Shown here: one piece after another, positions 9,324 to 18,076 of the stretch | Position numbering within the stretch: the stretch's first letter is position 1 | Layout of the letters: each line of letters opens with the position of its first letter | Assembly: GCF_002287375.1 (NCBI RefSeq) | Contig: NZ_NPOA01000003.1 | Coordinates: 224,268-288,267 of the forward strand | Length of the DNA stretch: 64,000 bases | Reading direction: 5' to 3' | DNA from: Virgibacillus profundi | GTDB taxonomy: Bacteria; Bacillota; Bacilli; Bacillales; Amphibacillaceae | Notes under the pieces: generated by a model | What the model was told of the DNA's origin: nothing | Databases searched by the model: none | The model's input: the letters and a program-made list of their open reading frames with translations, nothing else | Translations under genes and position numbers: made by a program

Positions 9324-9801
9324 GTTAATCCTCCTTAAAAATTTTAGAGACATAAGTAGTGCACCAACTGCTAGACTTAATATAATCCTTATCGGAACAA
9401 TAGCCTGGCAGCTAACAGTATAGCAACAGTATTATATCCGGTTTTGTTCATCTATTAATTTATACCCCATATAGGTATGTATTAAACTGTTGTACTTTGG
9501 TAGTTTTTATTTTTTATAAATTTTTATTGCACATAAATAATAGCCCCAACGCAATCGTTAGAGCTTTGTATATTGAGTTTTATAAGTTTAAATCAAATAT
9601 ATAACAATAATGTAAAAGCCTTGCTTTTTATTTGTATCCTACAAATTATTTATTCCTTTAAAGGGCTCGAGTTATGGAGCAAAAACCTGCGCCCATATTA
9701 CACATAAGTACCATTTAATGGAGTAAATTCTTGTGAAACAAGAAAGATTCTATTAAGGTAAACAGTAGTATATTATACAAAGGCGACAGGAGATAGTAAC
9801 T
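9324..9801. other. Intergenic gap without a recognised gene
   Basis: 478 bases between divergent lipoprotein genes. The only structure seen is an imperfect hairpin at about 9542-9564 (AGCCCCAACG with CGTTAGAGCT, two G-T pairs). It is AT-rich and otherwise featureless; promoters for both flanking genes must lie here. Confidence 0.5.
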
Positions 9802-10449
9802 ATGAAGAAAATACTATTATCAATGGCGATTTTATTTACAACAGCATTATTGCTTATGGCGTGTAGCGATGATGCAAACCAAAACGGAAGCAGTGATACA
9901 ACAGACACTTCAGAGGATGTCCCTGCTTCTCAATCTGAAACAGGTGATGATACGGAAGAAAGTGACCAAACAGATCAAAAAGAAGATGTGTCGGAGTCTG
10001 TGTCAGATTCTGAAATCGATGATTCTGACGAAATATTTTCAAAAGAAAAAGAAAGCGAAGAGGGTAAAGCACTATCCAAGTATACCTCTGAAGAAATAGA
10101 ATATGCCCGAGTCTGGTTACAGCTTGGGGAGAATCAAGATATAAGTGAATTGAATATTGAACGTATTCCAGCCGGTGAGCCACTCAATCCTGACGATAAA
10201 ACGAGTGCCAACTATCCGGAAGACGTTATTCAATTGGCAGGTTCTCGCTTAGTAGATGGATCTGTGACTTATAGCAGTAATGGAGATGGAACGATTAATG
10301 AGTATAATGTTCCTCTGCGTTGGGACGGCAAATACCCCGCCGGTGAAGACTTTTACAAAGAAATCATCGAGGGTACCAAACAAGTATCCATTGCCCCGGG
10401 TGATGACGAAAAGGTCGAAGAATTGATTAAAATACTTAATATGGATTAA
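9802..10449 (+). CDS. Uncharacterised lipoprotein
   Basis: 215 residues. The N-terminus MKKILLSMAILFTTALLLMAC is a lipoprotein signal. It is followed by an acidic, Ser/Asp/Glu-rich linker of about 80 residues and a compact C-terminal domain from about residue 95 with EIEYARVWLQLG, AGSRLVDGSVTYSSNGDG and YKEIIEGTK segments. I do not recognise a named family; similar lipoproteins with a linker and this tail occur in Bacillaceae. ATG with AGGAG 9 bases upstream. It stands alone. Confidence 0.75.
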   Translation: MKKILLSMAILFTTALLLMACSDDANQNGSSDTTDTSEDVPASQSETGDDTEESDQTDQKEDVSESVSDSEIDDSDEIFSKEKESEEGKALSKYTSEEIEYARVWLQLGENQDISELNIERIPAGEPLNPDDKTSANYPEDVIQLAGSRLVDGSVTYSSNGDGTINEYNVPLRWDGKYPAGEDFYKEIIEGTKQVSIAPGDDEKVEELIKILNMD

Positions 10450-10608
10450 TAAACAATCGGGCGCACTTGTCGAACAAGGCGTCCTTCTGAATCGGTCATG
10501 ATTGTTAAAGATCCAAGTTATAGAAAAAGGGGAACATATTTGGAATAATGTGTTAATAACAAGGTCATAGTTTTAACTGTACAATCTACTAATTTATTTT
10601 AGGAAGCC

Positions 10609-10650
10609 AAGCGAGAATCCTCCCTATTTCAATGGGGAGATGAATCGCTT
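10609..10650. repeat. Left-end hairpin of the TnpB element
   Basis: A 9-bp stem (10620-10628 with 10631-10639, one G-T pair) inside an outer AAGCGA/TCGCTT stem (10609-10614 with 10645-10650). The loop core is the same as in the right-end hairpin. The surrounding gap 10450-10921 has no other recognisable feature. Confidence 0.6.
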
Positions 10651-10921
10651 TATCTTTCTATTTGTAGGCAAATTAAAAGCTTATTTATTGTTTTAACCAA
10701 ATTTTCAGATATAATAATTGTATGGAAGATAAAAGGAAAAAACAAACCTCATTCATGCAAGAACTTGTGTTTATAACGTTAATTATTACATAGCTTGGTC
10801 AGTAAAATATCGAAAAAAAATATTGAATTTGAGTAGATTTTATCTTGAAACTGTTGGTTCCATTTCAGAAGATGCAATAAAAGGGATATCGAAAAACAAA
10901 ATAATAGGGGGAGTGAGCATT

Positions 10922-12516
10922 TTGTCAGAAACAAAATCTGTTTTTTTATACGGGAAACCGACAGCTTCCAAAGCTAATGCATTATTAGCAACTCAAAAAG
11001 CGTATACAAACCTTGTAAATACTTTTATTGAAAAAATGGCTATTGACCATGAGTTTTTGCTAGATTTGTTAAATAACAACAACCAATCTCCGAGGATAAG
11101 AGAACTTGAAAAGCAAGTAAGAAAAAGCCATCAACTAGGTTCTGCATACGGCCAAAATGCGATTGATATGGTGGTAAAAGAATTGCATAACCACTCAGTT
11201 CGAATCCGCAATAAAGTCTATGGATACGTTCAACAACACCTACGGGATATGATAGATTACATTTCTTTTAAATCATTGTTAAATGCCTCGGTCAAGAATT
11301 TGGATGAAATCCAAATTGTGAAGAACATTTTGGAAAAAGAGAAACAGAAGAAGAAGCCCTCTCCATCAAAAATTGAAGAATTTGAAAACCTGCTAGGCAA
11401 ACTGAAGTCATTAACCGAGGAGAAACGGACGTTTTATAAAGAAACAGTATCTACTCTCTTTTTGGAAAACCTAAAGTACTCCAGACTTCCTTTTATTAAG
11501 AACGCACCCCTACAACTAGATTCCCGCCTTTCAACAATCGAAGTATCGCATTCAACAAAAGAACATTTCATTGTTTTCGTGAAATTGCTTGGTGAAAAAG
11601 ACCGTGTTGCATTTCCGGCAAGTACATCCAGAAATAGTCTTCGTCGTATAAATCAATACAAAACCGGCTCATTGACCTTAACCACAAACAAAAATGGGAA
11701 AGTTCGCATTGGAGTTCCATTCACAAAGAAAATCAAAAAGAAAGCAATCTCGAAGAAAAACATCCTCTCGATGGATGCCGGTATTACGGATTTAATCAAT
11801 ACCAACACCGGAACGCTTATGGAACATTTCAAGGAATGGGTAAACTTTACGGGGAGTTAGTTGAACCTAAATTATCGAATCGTTCTTCTTTGCGTAATAA
11901 AATGCGAGAGTATCAGAAACGATTAAAGCATTCTAATAATTCATTTGAAAAAGAGCAATTACGCACCAAAATATTTAATATCGCCAAATCATTAAATGGC
12001 ACAAAGAAAAAAGATAAATGTCTTCGCAGGTATGCACACGAAGCTGATTTAAGGGTAAATATGTCAGTTAGCAGCTTTGTTGATGAAGCAACAAGAACGA
12101 ATGCAACGTGCGTCTATGAAGACTTGGATATGATGGAATTCGATAGAGGGAAGAAGAGCAATAAACGCGACAGTATGTGGGTTCGTGGCCAACTAATTAA
12201 AAAAGTGAAGTCTAAGTTGGATTGGCTAGGAATTCCACATATTTCAGTAGACCCTGCTTACACGTCAAAAGCCTGTTCCAAATGTTCGAATGTTGATGAT
12301 AAAAATAGAGACGGTAAATCATTTGTTTGTACCGTGTGCAAACATAAAGATGATGCCGACCATAATGCAGCTGTAAATATCGAATTAAGAGCATTTGATG
12401 ATGAAATAAAAGCGATTGTAGATCAATACACATATAATCCAAAAAAACGTCATGAAGCTCTGAAAAAACTTTTGCTTAAACGTCACCGTAGCTATATGAA
12501 TACGCCTGCAGCATAG
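10922..12516 (+). pseudogene. tnpB: RNA-guided endonuclease TnpB, frameshifted
   Basis: Two overlapping frames make one TnpB. The first (to 11860) carries the N-terminal helical/wedge region and the RuvC-I aspartate in SMDAGITDLI. The second (good similarity from about 11815 to 12516) carries RuvC-II Glu in CVYEDLDM, the zinc ribbon CSKC...CTVC, and RuvC-III Asp in DADHNAAVNI. The reading shifts by one base near 11808-11815: in the downstream frame the junction reads AYGTFQGMGKLYGEL, as expected for the family. TTG at 10922 has an AGGGGG site. All catalytic residues survive, so the lesion is recent, or is a sequencing error or recoding site. Confidence 0.85.
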
Positions 12517-12695
12517 CACATTCATATAGCCAAATGAACCTCTTACCTATCATTTGGGGACAATCTTCGAGTCGGGCATCGCCCATTTGTGATGCACTGG
12601 CCGAAGGTGTAATCTATAATAATCGGGAATATTGGTCTTGACCGTATTTTTGAGAAGTTAAAAGATGCTCGGTATTTCAATGCCGAGAGGTTCAC
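12490..12695 (+). ncRNA. Probable omega-RNA (reRNA) of the TnpB element
   Basis: In TnpB elements the guide RNA overlaps the 3' end of tnpB and runs to the right end of the element; the guide then comes from flanking DNA. Here about 180 noncoding bases follow the tnpB stop and end in a 9-bp hairpin (12668-12687) plus GAGGTTCAC. Bases from about 12696 onward, the lysE leader, would be the guide. Boundaries are estimates and no transcript evidence is available. Confidence 0.5.
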
Positions 12696-12722
12696 GAATG
12701 AATACTAAAGGAGCGTGTTTGA

Positions 12723-13355
12723 ATGCTCAGTACACTTTTGAGTTATATTGTTTTGGGCGTTTCTTTATCAGCACCTTTTGGGCCACAGAATGTTGAAATG
12801 ATTAAAAGGGGTTTAAAGAACGGGATTATCCATTCCTTTTTTGTGCCATTCGGAGGAATTACTGCGGATGTACTATTAATGATCCTTGTCTATCTGGGTA
12901 TTTCAAGATATTTAACAACACCATTAGCTCAAACTATCTTATGGATATTTGGTTTTATCGTTCTACTATACATAGGTATTAAAAGTATTGTTGTAGCAAG
13001 TAAGGGATTAGAAATAAATAATAATAATGTTACTAACGATAAATTAAGTAAATCTTACTTCATTGGATTCCTAATTGCTATTTCTAATCCCCTTAATATT
13101 ATTTTTTGGGTTGGAATTTACGGATCAGTTTTAACCGATGCGATAAATACGATGGGAAAGGACACTGCATTTTTATATAGTAGTTCCATTTTTATTGGTA
13201 TTATTCTATGGAATCTTTTTCTTATCCTGATAATTTACTTCGGTAGGAATTTTGTCAAACAGGGATTTCTTAAGTGGTTTTCCATTATTGCTGGTGTCGC
13301 CTTAATAGGATATGGTTTATATTTTGGATATAAAGCACTGATTATGGTAACTTGA
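12723..13355 (+). CDS. LysE/RhtB family amino-acid exporter
   Basis: 210 residues with six hydrophobic segments and the LysE-family start: LGVSLSAPFGPQNVEMIKRG, the conserved GP(x)N in the first helix and a small-residue loop. A second conserved segment is GFLIAISNPLNIIFW. The family exports amino acids such as lysine, arginine or threonine derivatives. ATG has AAAGGAG 10 bases upstream. The TnpB element ends only 28 bases before the start, so the native promoter may be displaced or supplied by the element. Confidence 0.88.
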   Translation: MLSTLLSYIVLGVSLSAPFGPQNVEMIKRGLKNGIIHSFFVPFGGITADVLLMILVYLGISRYLTTPLAQTILWIFGFIVLLYIGIKSIVVASKGLEINNNNVTNDKLSKSYFIGFLIAISNPLNIIFWVGIYGSVLTDAINTMGKDTAFLYSSSIFIGIILWNLFLILIIYFGRNFVKQGFLKWFSIIAGVALIGYGLYFGYKALIMVT

Positions 13356-13413
13356 TCTTCTTCCAGACTGGAAAAATGGACTTTCACCCGATATTACTCA
13401 ATCGGGCGCAAAT

Positions 13414-13655
13414 GTGGAGGGAAATTAATAGCTGTAATATTTAAAGCACAGATTCTCTTGCTGTGCTTTTTTGCAAGAGACAAAAACCAATTGTTTCTCA
13501 ACTTCCTTACAAAAGAAAAAGAGATAGCTGATTACCTTTGAAGATTTTTAAAAATAAAATAAATCCTCGAATTTTTCATTTAAAGCTAAACAAAGTAATA
13601 ATGCTAGTCTTGCTGTAGGAACAAAATCACCAGTTTCAATATTACTAATTGTTCG
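13414..13655. repeat. Damaged duplicate, copy A, of the segment at 19311-19530
   Basis: The segment starting GGAGGGAAATTAATA and running through the end of an HTH gene is nearly the same as 19311-19530, with small indels. Both carry a short hairpin (AAAGCACAG... with ...CTGTGCTTT), a GCAAGAGACAAAAA stretch, then the C-terminal coding part of a Cro/CI-type regulator on the minus strand. Copy A ends abruptly at about 13651-13655, where the group II intron fragment begins. Confidence 0.8.
13548..13653 (-). pseudogene. C-terminal remnant of an HTH regulator
   Basis: On the minus strand this encodes TISNIETGDFVPTARLALLL, CLALNEKFEDLFYF and a stop, matching the C-terminal half of the intact regulator at 19419-19622 with few changes. 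The N-terminal half, including the recognition helix start, has been replaced by group II intron sequence. It has no start codon or ribosome site of its own. Confidence 0.8.
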
Positions 13656-14247
13656 ATTCACAGATGATTTTATCATTTTGTGTAAAAGCGAAAAAGGTGC
13701 GGAACGGGTAATGCGAAGTGTTTCCAGATTCTTAGAGGAAGAACTGAGCCTTACCGTTAATCAAGAAAAAACCAAGGTAGTATATGCAAGAAAAGAGCCG
13801 TTTACGTTTCTTGGGTATGAATTCATAGGAGATATACAAAGGATAGACCCGAAGAAAGAAGCAAAATTCAAGAAACGGGTAAAAGAAATTACTCGAAGAA
13901 ATCAAACGGTGGATATCCAGACGCTTATCAAAGAAAAGCTAAATCCATATTTGCGAGGATGGGCGAATTATTTCCGTTATGGAAATGTGAAAACCAAATT
14001 TGATGATTGGGATAGCTGGATAAGAAGAAGGCTTCGAATGGTCCAACTAAGGAGTTGGCGAAAAGTAAAAAACCTCCATCGTCTTTTGAGAGGAAAAGGA
14101 TGGAAGGAAGAAAGTCTGAGAGGTATTCGTATGCTTGCATGGCGAAGTTCTAAGAGCCCCATGGTTCATGCGGCCTTAGATAACAAATTTTTCTCAGAAC
14201 TTGGTTTAGTGAGTCTTGTATCTGTTTACGATGAATGTTATCTCTAA
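13651..14247 (+). pseudogene. Group II intron reverse transcriptase/maturase, 5'-truncated
   Basis: The frame begins at the reverse transcriptase active site (RFTDDFIILCKSE, corresponding to the usual YADD box). It continues through the thumb/maturase X domain (LNPYLRGWANYFRYGN) and a C-terminal region with GIRMLAWRSSKSP. About 198 residues remain of the usual 400-600. The N-terminal fingers and the 5' intron RNA are missing. The first codons run directly out of the duplicated HTH remnant, marking the deletion or recombination junction. It cannot make a working protein. Confidence 0.85.
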
Positions 14248-14263
14248 AAGGGATATATGGGAG

Positions 14264-14333
14264 GAGCCACATGCGACGATCCGCATGTGTGGTTCTGTGA
14301 GAGGCGTGGTCAGTAATGACGACGCCTACTCGA
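14264..14333 (+). ncRNA. Group II intron 3' end, domains V and VI
   Basis: GAGCCACATGCG...CGCATGTGTGGTTC (14264-14295) is a domain V hairpin with the usual GAGCC/GGTTC base. AGGCGT...ACGCCT (14302-14327) forms domain VI with a bulged-A region (AGTAATGAC). This is the catalytic 3' end of a bacterial group II intron of the GTGAGAGGCG type. With the 5' domains absent it cannot splice. The following stretch to 14607 shows no further feature apart from the ribosome site of the next gene. Confidence 0.75.
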
Positions 14334-14607
14334 TTCATGTGGGAGGTTTATTCAATCTTTTACACAACTGGATTCGATGGCATTCCAATGGTTTTCCCTT
14401 TCCATAATAAAACAAAAAACAGAGAGTGGATTAGGGTGATTTAGGTAGGAAGAAGGAAGTTCCAGGTATATATCAGCTTGGTTTTGTTCATCAATTTGTA
14501 TTTCTTATAAATAATCTTGGAGCATCTTATTTAATGACAAATGTAACTACTAACGGGAAATATAAATTGCCATACTTAAGATAACGATAAAGGAAAGGGT
14601 GAACAGT

Positions 14608-15552
14608 ATGACGATTGCTTCTATGCAAGGTGTTGTGAAACGGTATAGCTCAGATATTGCACTAGATTATGTAGATTTAGATATTCAAGAAGGCGAAATT
14701 ATTGGCTTGCTAGGACCGAACGGAGCAGGTAAAACAACATTAATCCAAACTTTAACTGGGATGACACCTTTTGAACGAGGGAAGGTGGAGCTTTTCGGGC
14801 AGTCGAAAAATCCATTCTCCATTCAAAATAAGGAAAGGATGGGTCTTGTAACACAAGAGATTACGGTATTTGAAGAATTAACAGCTAGGGAAAACTTGCA
14901 TTTTTTTGCTGGTGTCTATGGGCTAAAAGGGGAAGAAAAGAAGAGAAGAGTAGAAGAAGCGTTGGAATTTGTTGGCTTAGGAGATAAAGGGGCAAAGATG
15001 CCAACTAAATTTTCTGGAGGAATGAAGCGCAGGTTGAATATTGCTTGTGCATTGACACACCAACCTAGGTTTCTAATCATGGATGAACCAACGGTCGGTA
15101 TCGATCCTCAGTCAAGAAATTATATTCTAGAAACGGTGAAGAAATTAAGAGAGAATGGTACAACGATTTTATATACCACCCATTATATGGAGGAAGTTCA
15201 AGCCATTGCTACTAGAGTGGTCATTATGGATCAAGGCCAAATCATAAAAGAAGGTACAGTAGAGGAATTAATTAAGACGGTACAGCACGAAGAAAAAATG
15301 AAGATTGATGTGACAGATGCTGATAGCGTGCCGATAAACGACCTAGAAAAGATTGCCGGAGTGAAAAAGGTTGTCCTATCGGGAAGCCAAATAACGATTA
15401 TTTCAGCAGTTGGTTCGGGTAATTTAGATCGAATCTTAACACTTGTGAAGGAGTATACGGGAGTACTTGGAATTCAAGCGGATAAACCAAATTTAGAAGA
15501 TGTCTTTTTAACGTTAACAGGGAAACAGTTAAGAGATAAGGGGGAAGAATAA
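14608..15552 (+). CDS. ABC transporter ATP-binding protein (LnrL-like)
   Basis: About 314 residues: Walker A GPNGAGKTTL, Q-loop VTQEI, signature KFSGGMKRRLNIACAL, Walker B FLIMDEPTVGIDPQ, H-loop TTHYMEE, and a C-terminal domain of about 80 residues. ATG at 14608 has GAAAGGG upstream. It heads a five-gene run (ATPase, two ABC-2 permeases, histidine kinase, response regulator). In B. subtilis the comparable set is the linearmycin-resistance LnrLMN exporter with LnrJK; the substrate here is unproven. It is placed between mobile-element debris, suggesting horizontal arrival. Confidence 0.88.
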   Translation: MTIASMQGVVKRYSSDIALDYVDLDIQEGEIIGLLGPNGAGKTTLIQTLTGMTPFERGKVELFGQSKNPFSIQNKERMGLVTQEITVFEELTARENLHFFAGVYGLKGEEKKRRVEEALEFVGLGDKGAKMPTKFSGGMKRRLNIACALTHQPRFLIMDEPTVGIDPQSRNYILETVKKLRENGTTILYTTHYMEEVQAIATRVVIMDQGQIIKEGTVEELIKTVQHEEKMKIDVTDADSVPINDLEKIAGVKKVVLSGSQITIISAVGSGNLDRILTLVKEYTGVLGIQADKPNLEDVFLTLTGKQLRDKGEE

Positions 15553-16283
15553 TGCGAGTTCTTTCAACCATCAAATTTACAGTATTACGAATGGTTCGTA
15601 ACTATATAGTATTATTGTTGTTGCTTGTTGTTCCGATTCTTTTGATCACTTTTTTTTCGTATATTCTTTCAGGAGTTACGACAGAAACGGGAGTACCGCT
15701 TAGAGATGAAAATGCCATGCAAATGGTACTTGTTTTTCAGTTATTTGGTGGTTCCATTGTGATGTATATGATCTACAATGATTTGTTTACAGAAAATAAA
15801 ATGAGAATATATTCCTTGCCATTTAACCAAACGATGTATGCTTTTTCAATTATGTTGTGTGGGGCCGTTTATTCCATTTTACTAGGTGTGATATTAATGG
15901 TGTATGCGCAACTCGTTTTAGGGGTTGTTTGGGGAAATTGGGTTTGGACAATTTATATCATTTCCTTGATGGCGATTTTATCCATTATTGTATGTTTGAT
16001 TTTCACGTTTTCTGTAAAAAAATATAAAATAGCGGAACGATTAAGTGAAGTGTATGGAGTTGGCTTTGTTCTCTTAGCGGGATTCTTTTTTCCGATGCCT
16101 GAAAATGCTTTTTTTGATTTTTTTGGAACCTATGGAAATCCGCTGACTTTGTCAATAGGTGCTGTTCACGAGATGGACCAATCTAACCTTGGAGAGGCAT
16201 GGTTTCAAGCGAATATTCTCTTAGGTGCGATTATCATCTTATTTATGGTGATGCTCATTTTAGGGAGGAGGAGAATGGGGTGA
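15552..16283 (+). CDS. ABC-2 permease, first subunit (LnrM-like)
   Basis: 243 residues, six hydrophobic segments: one near residues 15-40, then a loop with TTETGVPLRDENAM, then five clustered from about residue 60. It starts 1 base inside the end of the ATPase gene (TAATG), so coupling is tight. ABC-2 permease topology with a short first loop fits drug/lipid exporters. It should pair with the permease at 16280-16966 as a heterodimer under the ATPase at 14608. Confidence 0.82.
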   Translation: MRVLSTIKFTVLRMVRNYIVLLLLLVVPILLITFFSYILSGVTTETGVPLRDENAMQMVLVFQLFGGSIVMYMIYNDLFTENKMRIYSLPFNQTMYAFSIMLCGAVYSILLGVILMVYAQLVLGVVWGNWVWTIYIISLMAILSIIVCLIFTFSVKKYKIAERLSEVYGVGFVLLAGFFFPMPENAFFDFFGTYGNPLTLSIGAVHEMDQSNLGEAWFQANILLGAIIILFMVMLILGRRRMG

Positions 16284-16966
16284 CGATTTTTAAATTTGCC
16301 TTAAAAAGAAGCTTCAGTAACACAACGAATTTAATTTTTCTCACACTTTTTCCGATAGCTTGTATTTTTTTGCCTAATGGAGAGGATTGGCCCTTTCTTC
16401 CTTATGGTTATCAGTATTTTGGAATTTTAATTTTGTTTGTCGGCATACGGTTAGCTACGATAATTCTTGAAGATCGAGAAAAAGGAGTAGTTAAACGTTT
16501 AGCGGTTGCACCAATTAGCCATTTTCAGTATCTAAGTCAGAATCTATTAGCATATTCGGTTATCCTTATTCTACAATGTATCCTTGTCGTGTTTGGTGGT
16601 GTCCTTTATGGACAAGAACTTTATCAGCCAGGTTGGCTCCTGTTTTTATTTGTGTCGTTTAGCTTTGCTTCGTTAGCTATTGCGTTAGCATGGATTTCTA
16701 TTTATCGTAAGAAAGATGTATCTTTTCTTGTTTATATGTCACTTATTTTTATCGTAATTATACTAGGTGGATTAATGATTCCAATTGAGATATTCCCTGA
16801 TTTGTTAAAACGAATTGCTATCATATTCCCGACCTTTTGGTTAGCAGAAGGACTTAATTGGATTGTTTTTGGAGAAAATATCCTCGATTTTCTACTGATT
16901 AATGGGGTACTATGGTTATATACAATCATATTTATTATTATCGGGAGTACGAGAAAAATCTATTGA
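16280..16966 (+). CDS. ABC-2 permease, second subunit (LnrN-like)
   Basis: About 228 residues with a conserved FALKRSFSNTTNLIFLTLFPI start and six membrane segments. The GTG at 16280 overlaps the previous stop by 4 bases (GTGA) and has GGGAGGAGG 9 bases upstream. The frame is open upstream to 16199, but that part is antisense-like overlap with the first permease and is not expected to be translated. EDREKGVVKRLAVAPIS is the cytoplasmic coupling motif typical of ABC-2 permeases. Confidence 0.82.
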   Translation: MTIFKFALKRSFSNTTNLIFLTLFPIACIFLPNGEDWPFLPYGYQYFGILILFVGIRLATIILEDREKGVVKRLAVAPISHFQYLSQNLLAYSVILILQCILVVFGGVLYGQELYQPGWLLFLFVSFSFASLAIALAWISIYRKKDVSFLVYMSLIFIVIILGGLMIPIEIFPDLLKRIAIIFPTFWLAEGLNWIVFGENILDFLLINGVLWLYTIIFIIIGSTRKIY

Positions 16967-16984
16967 TAAAAGGAGGGGAAAGGG

Positions 16985-18076
16985 ATGAAGATGATTAAGG
17001 AACCGATGTTCTTTGTAAATGTTTGGCGCTTTTTAATGATAGGTGTCCTTATTCATTTATGGATCATGGAGGAAGCGACCACTAATTCCTTTATCCTGAT
17101 CCTCCTTTTGATGATTATGACAAGCTTGCGCTGGCGATTCGCATTGCCGGTTTGGTCTGTTTTAGTAGATGCATTCATTTGCTTCTTGTTCTTTCCGTAT
17201 ACAGCTATTAGTTATTATGGGCTAGCAGTGCCTATTTTTGAGTTGACTATTAAAGGAAGAGCGGTTTTCTCCCTGTTATTCTTTATTAGTCTATTTTTTA
17301 CTTCCGCATCTCCCAATTTGTTATTTTGGTTCTTTCTCCAAGCATTGTTTTTTGGTCTCTTTTCCTATTTGACATTAAAAAACCAAAAAGTGAATAAGTT
17401 AGAAGCAGATGAACAGCGAAAGGCCAGGTACGAGTTAGAACGAATAAAAATAGATTTGTTAGAGGCTAATCAATCGGTATCACAGCAGGCTGGATTAATG
17501 GAAAGGTATCGGATATCAAGAGAGCTCCATGATCATTTAGGACATGACTTAACAGGTGCATCACTTGCATTACAGGCCTATGAATATATCCAAGATCCTC
17601 ATGAAGCGGATAAACTGCTAGAGGAAGTGAAAAATCGTTTAGAACGAAGCACAAAAAGCCTAAGGGAAACGGTACATAATATGACACCGACGACCTTAAT
17701 GGGGGTAGAAAACTTAGAATATATTATAAACAATTATTATCAGATAGATATCGATTGGAAAAAATCAGGTGATACGTTACAAGTACCAGCTTACATGTGG
17801 AGCTTGTTAGAAGCTTGTTTGAAGGAGGCATTAACAAATGTGGTGAGGCATAGTAATGCGACAAAGATAGAAGTAGATTTACATGTCACGGGGACCATTG
17901 CTAGGCTAAGTATCCAAGATAATGGAACTGTCCCTAACCAAAATCAAACAGGCAGTGGTTTAAGGAGCTTACAGATGCGGGCCCGGTCTTTAGGAGGAAG
18001 CGTATCGATTAATCGTGATAATGGGTTTTTACTTGTTTGCGTTATTCCAATGGAAAAAGGGGGAGCTGATAAGTGA
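16985..18076 (+). CDS. Sensor histidine kinase, NarL-partner (HisKA_3) type
   Basis: 363 residues. Five or six hydrophobic segments fill roughly residues 8-130, followed by a coiled linker, the HisKA_3 dimerisation helix with the phospho-acceptor His in SRELHDHLGHDLTGA, and an HATPase domain with KEALTNVVRHSNAT (N box) and a GSGLRSL glycine loop. The sensor is membrane-embedded with almost no extracellular domain, as in kinases that sense cell-envelope perturbation through an ABC partner (DesK/LnrJ/YvfT-like). AGGAGG 8 bases before ATG; overlaps the regulator gene by 4 bases. Confidence 0.9.
   Translation: MKMIKEPMFFVNVWRFLMIGVLIHLWIMEEATTNSFILILLLMIMTSLRWRFALPVWSVLVDAFICFLFFPYTAISYYGLAVPIFELTIKGRAVFSLLFFISLFFTSASPNLLFWFFLQALFFGLFSYLTLKNQKVNKLEADEQRKARYELERIKIDLLEANQSVSQQAGLMERYRISRELHDHLGHDLTGASLALQAYEYIQDPHEADKLLEEVKNRLERSTKSLRETVHNMTPTTLMGVENLEYIINNYYQIDIDWKKSGDTLQVPAYMWSLLEACLKEALTNVVRHSNATKIEVDLHVTGTIARLSIQDNGTVPNQNQTGSGLRSLQMRARSLGGSVSINRDNGFLLVCVIPMEKGGADK

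Larger units (their letters stand above)
10609..12695 (+). mobile_element. IS200/IS605-group TnpB-only element (IS1341-like)
   Basis: A tnpB homologue flanked by hairpins that share the same core: left at 10620-10639 and right at 12668-12687, both with TATTTCAATG at their centre and 9-bp stems. No tnpA is present, so transposition would need a TnpA in trans. The right end (about 12695, after GGTTCAC) lies 28 bases before the lysE start. The exact left boundary and target tetranucleotide cannot be fixed from one copy. Confidence 0.65.

Noticed and set aside
12490-12722. Riboswitch controlling lysE (for example a lysine element)
   Set aside because: The length and pairing do not match a lysine riboswitch, and the stretch is better explained as the TnpB element's right end.
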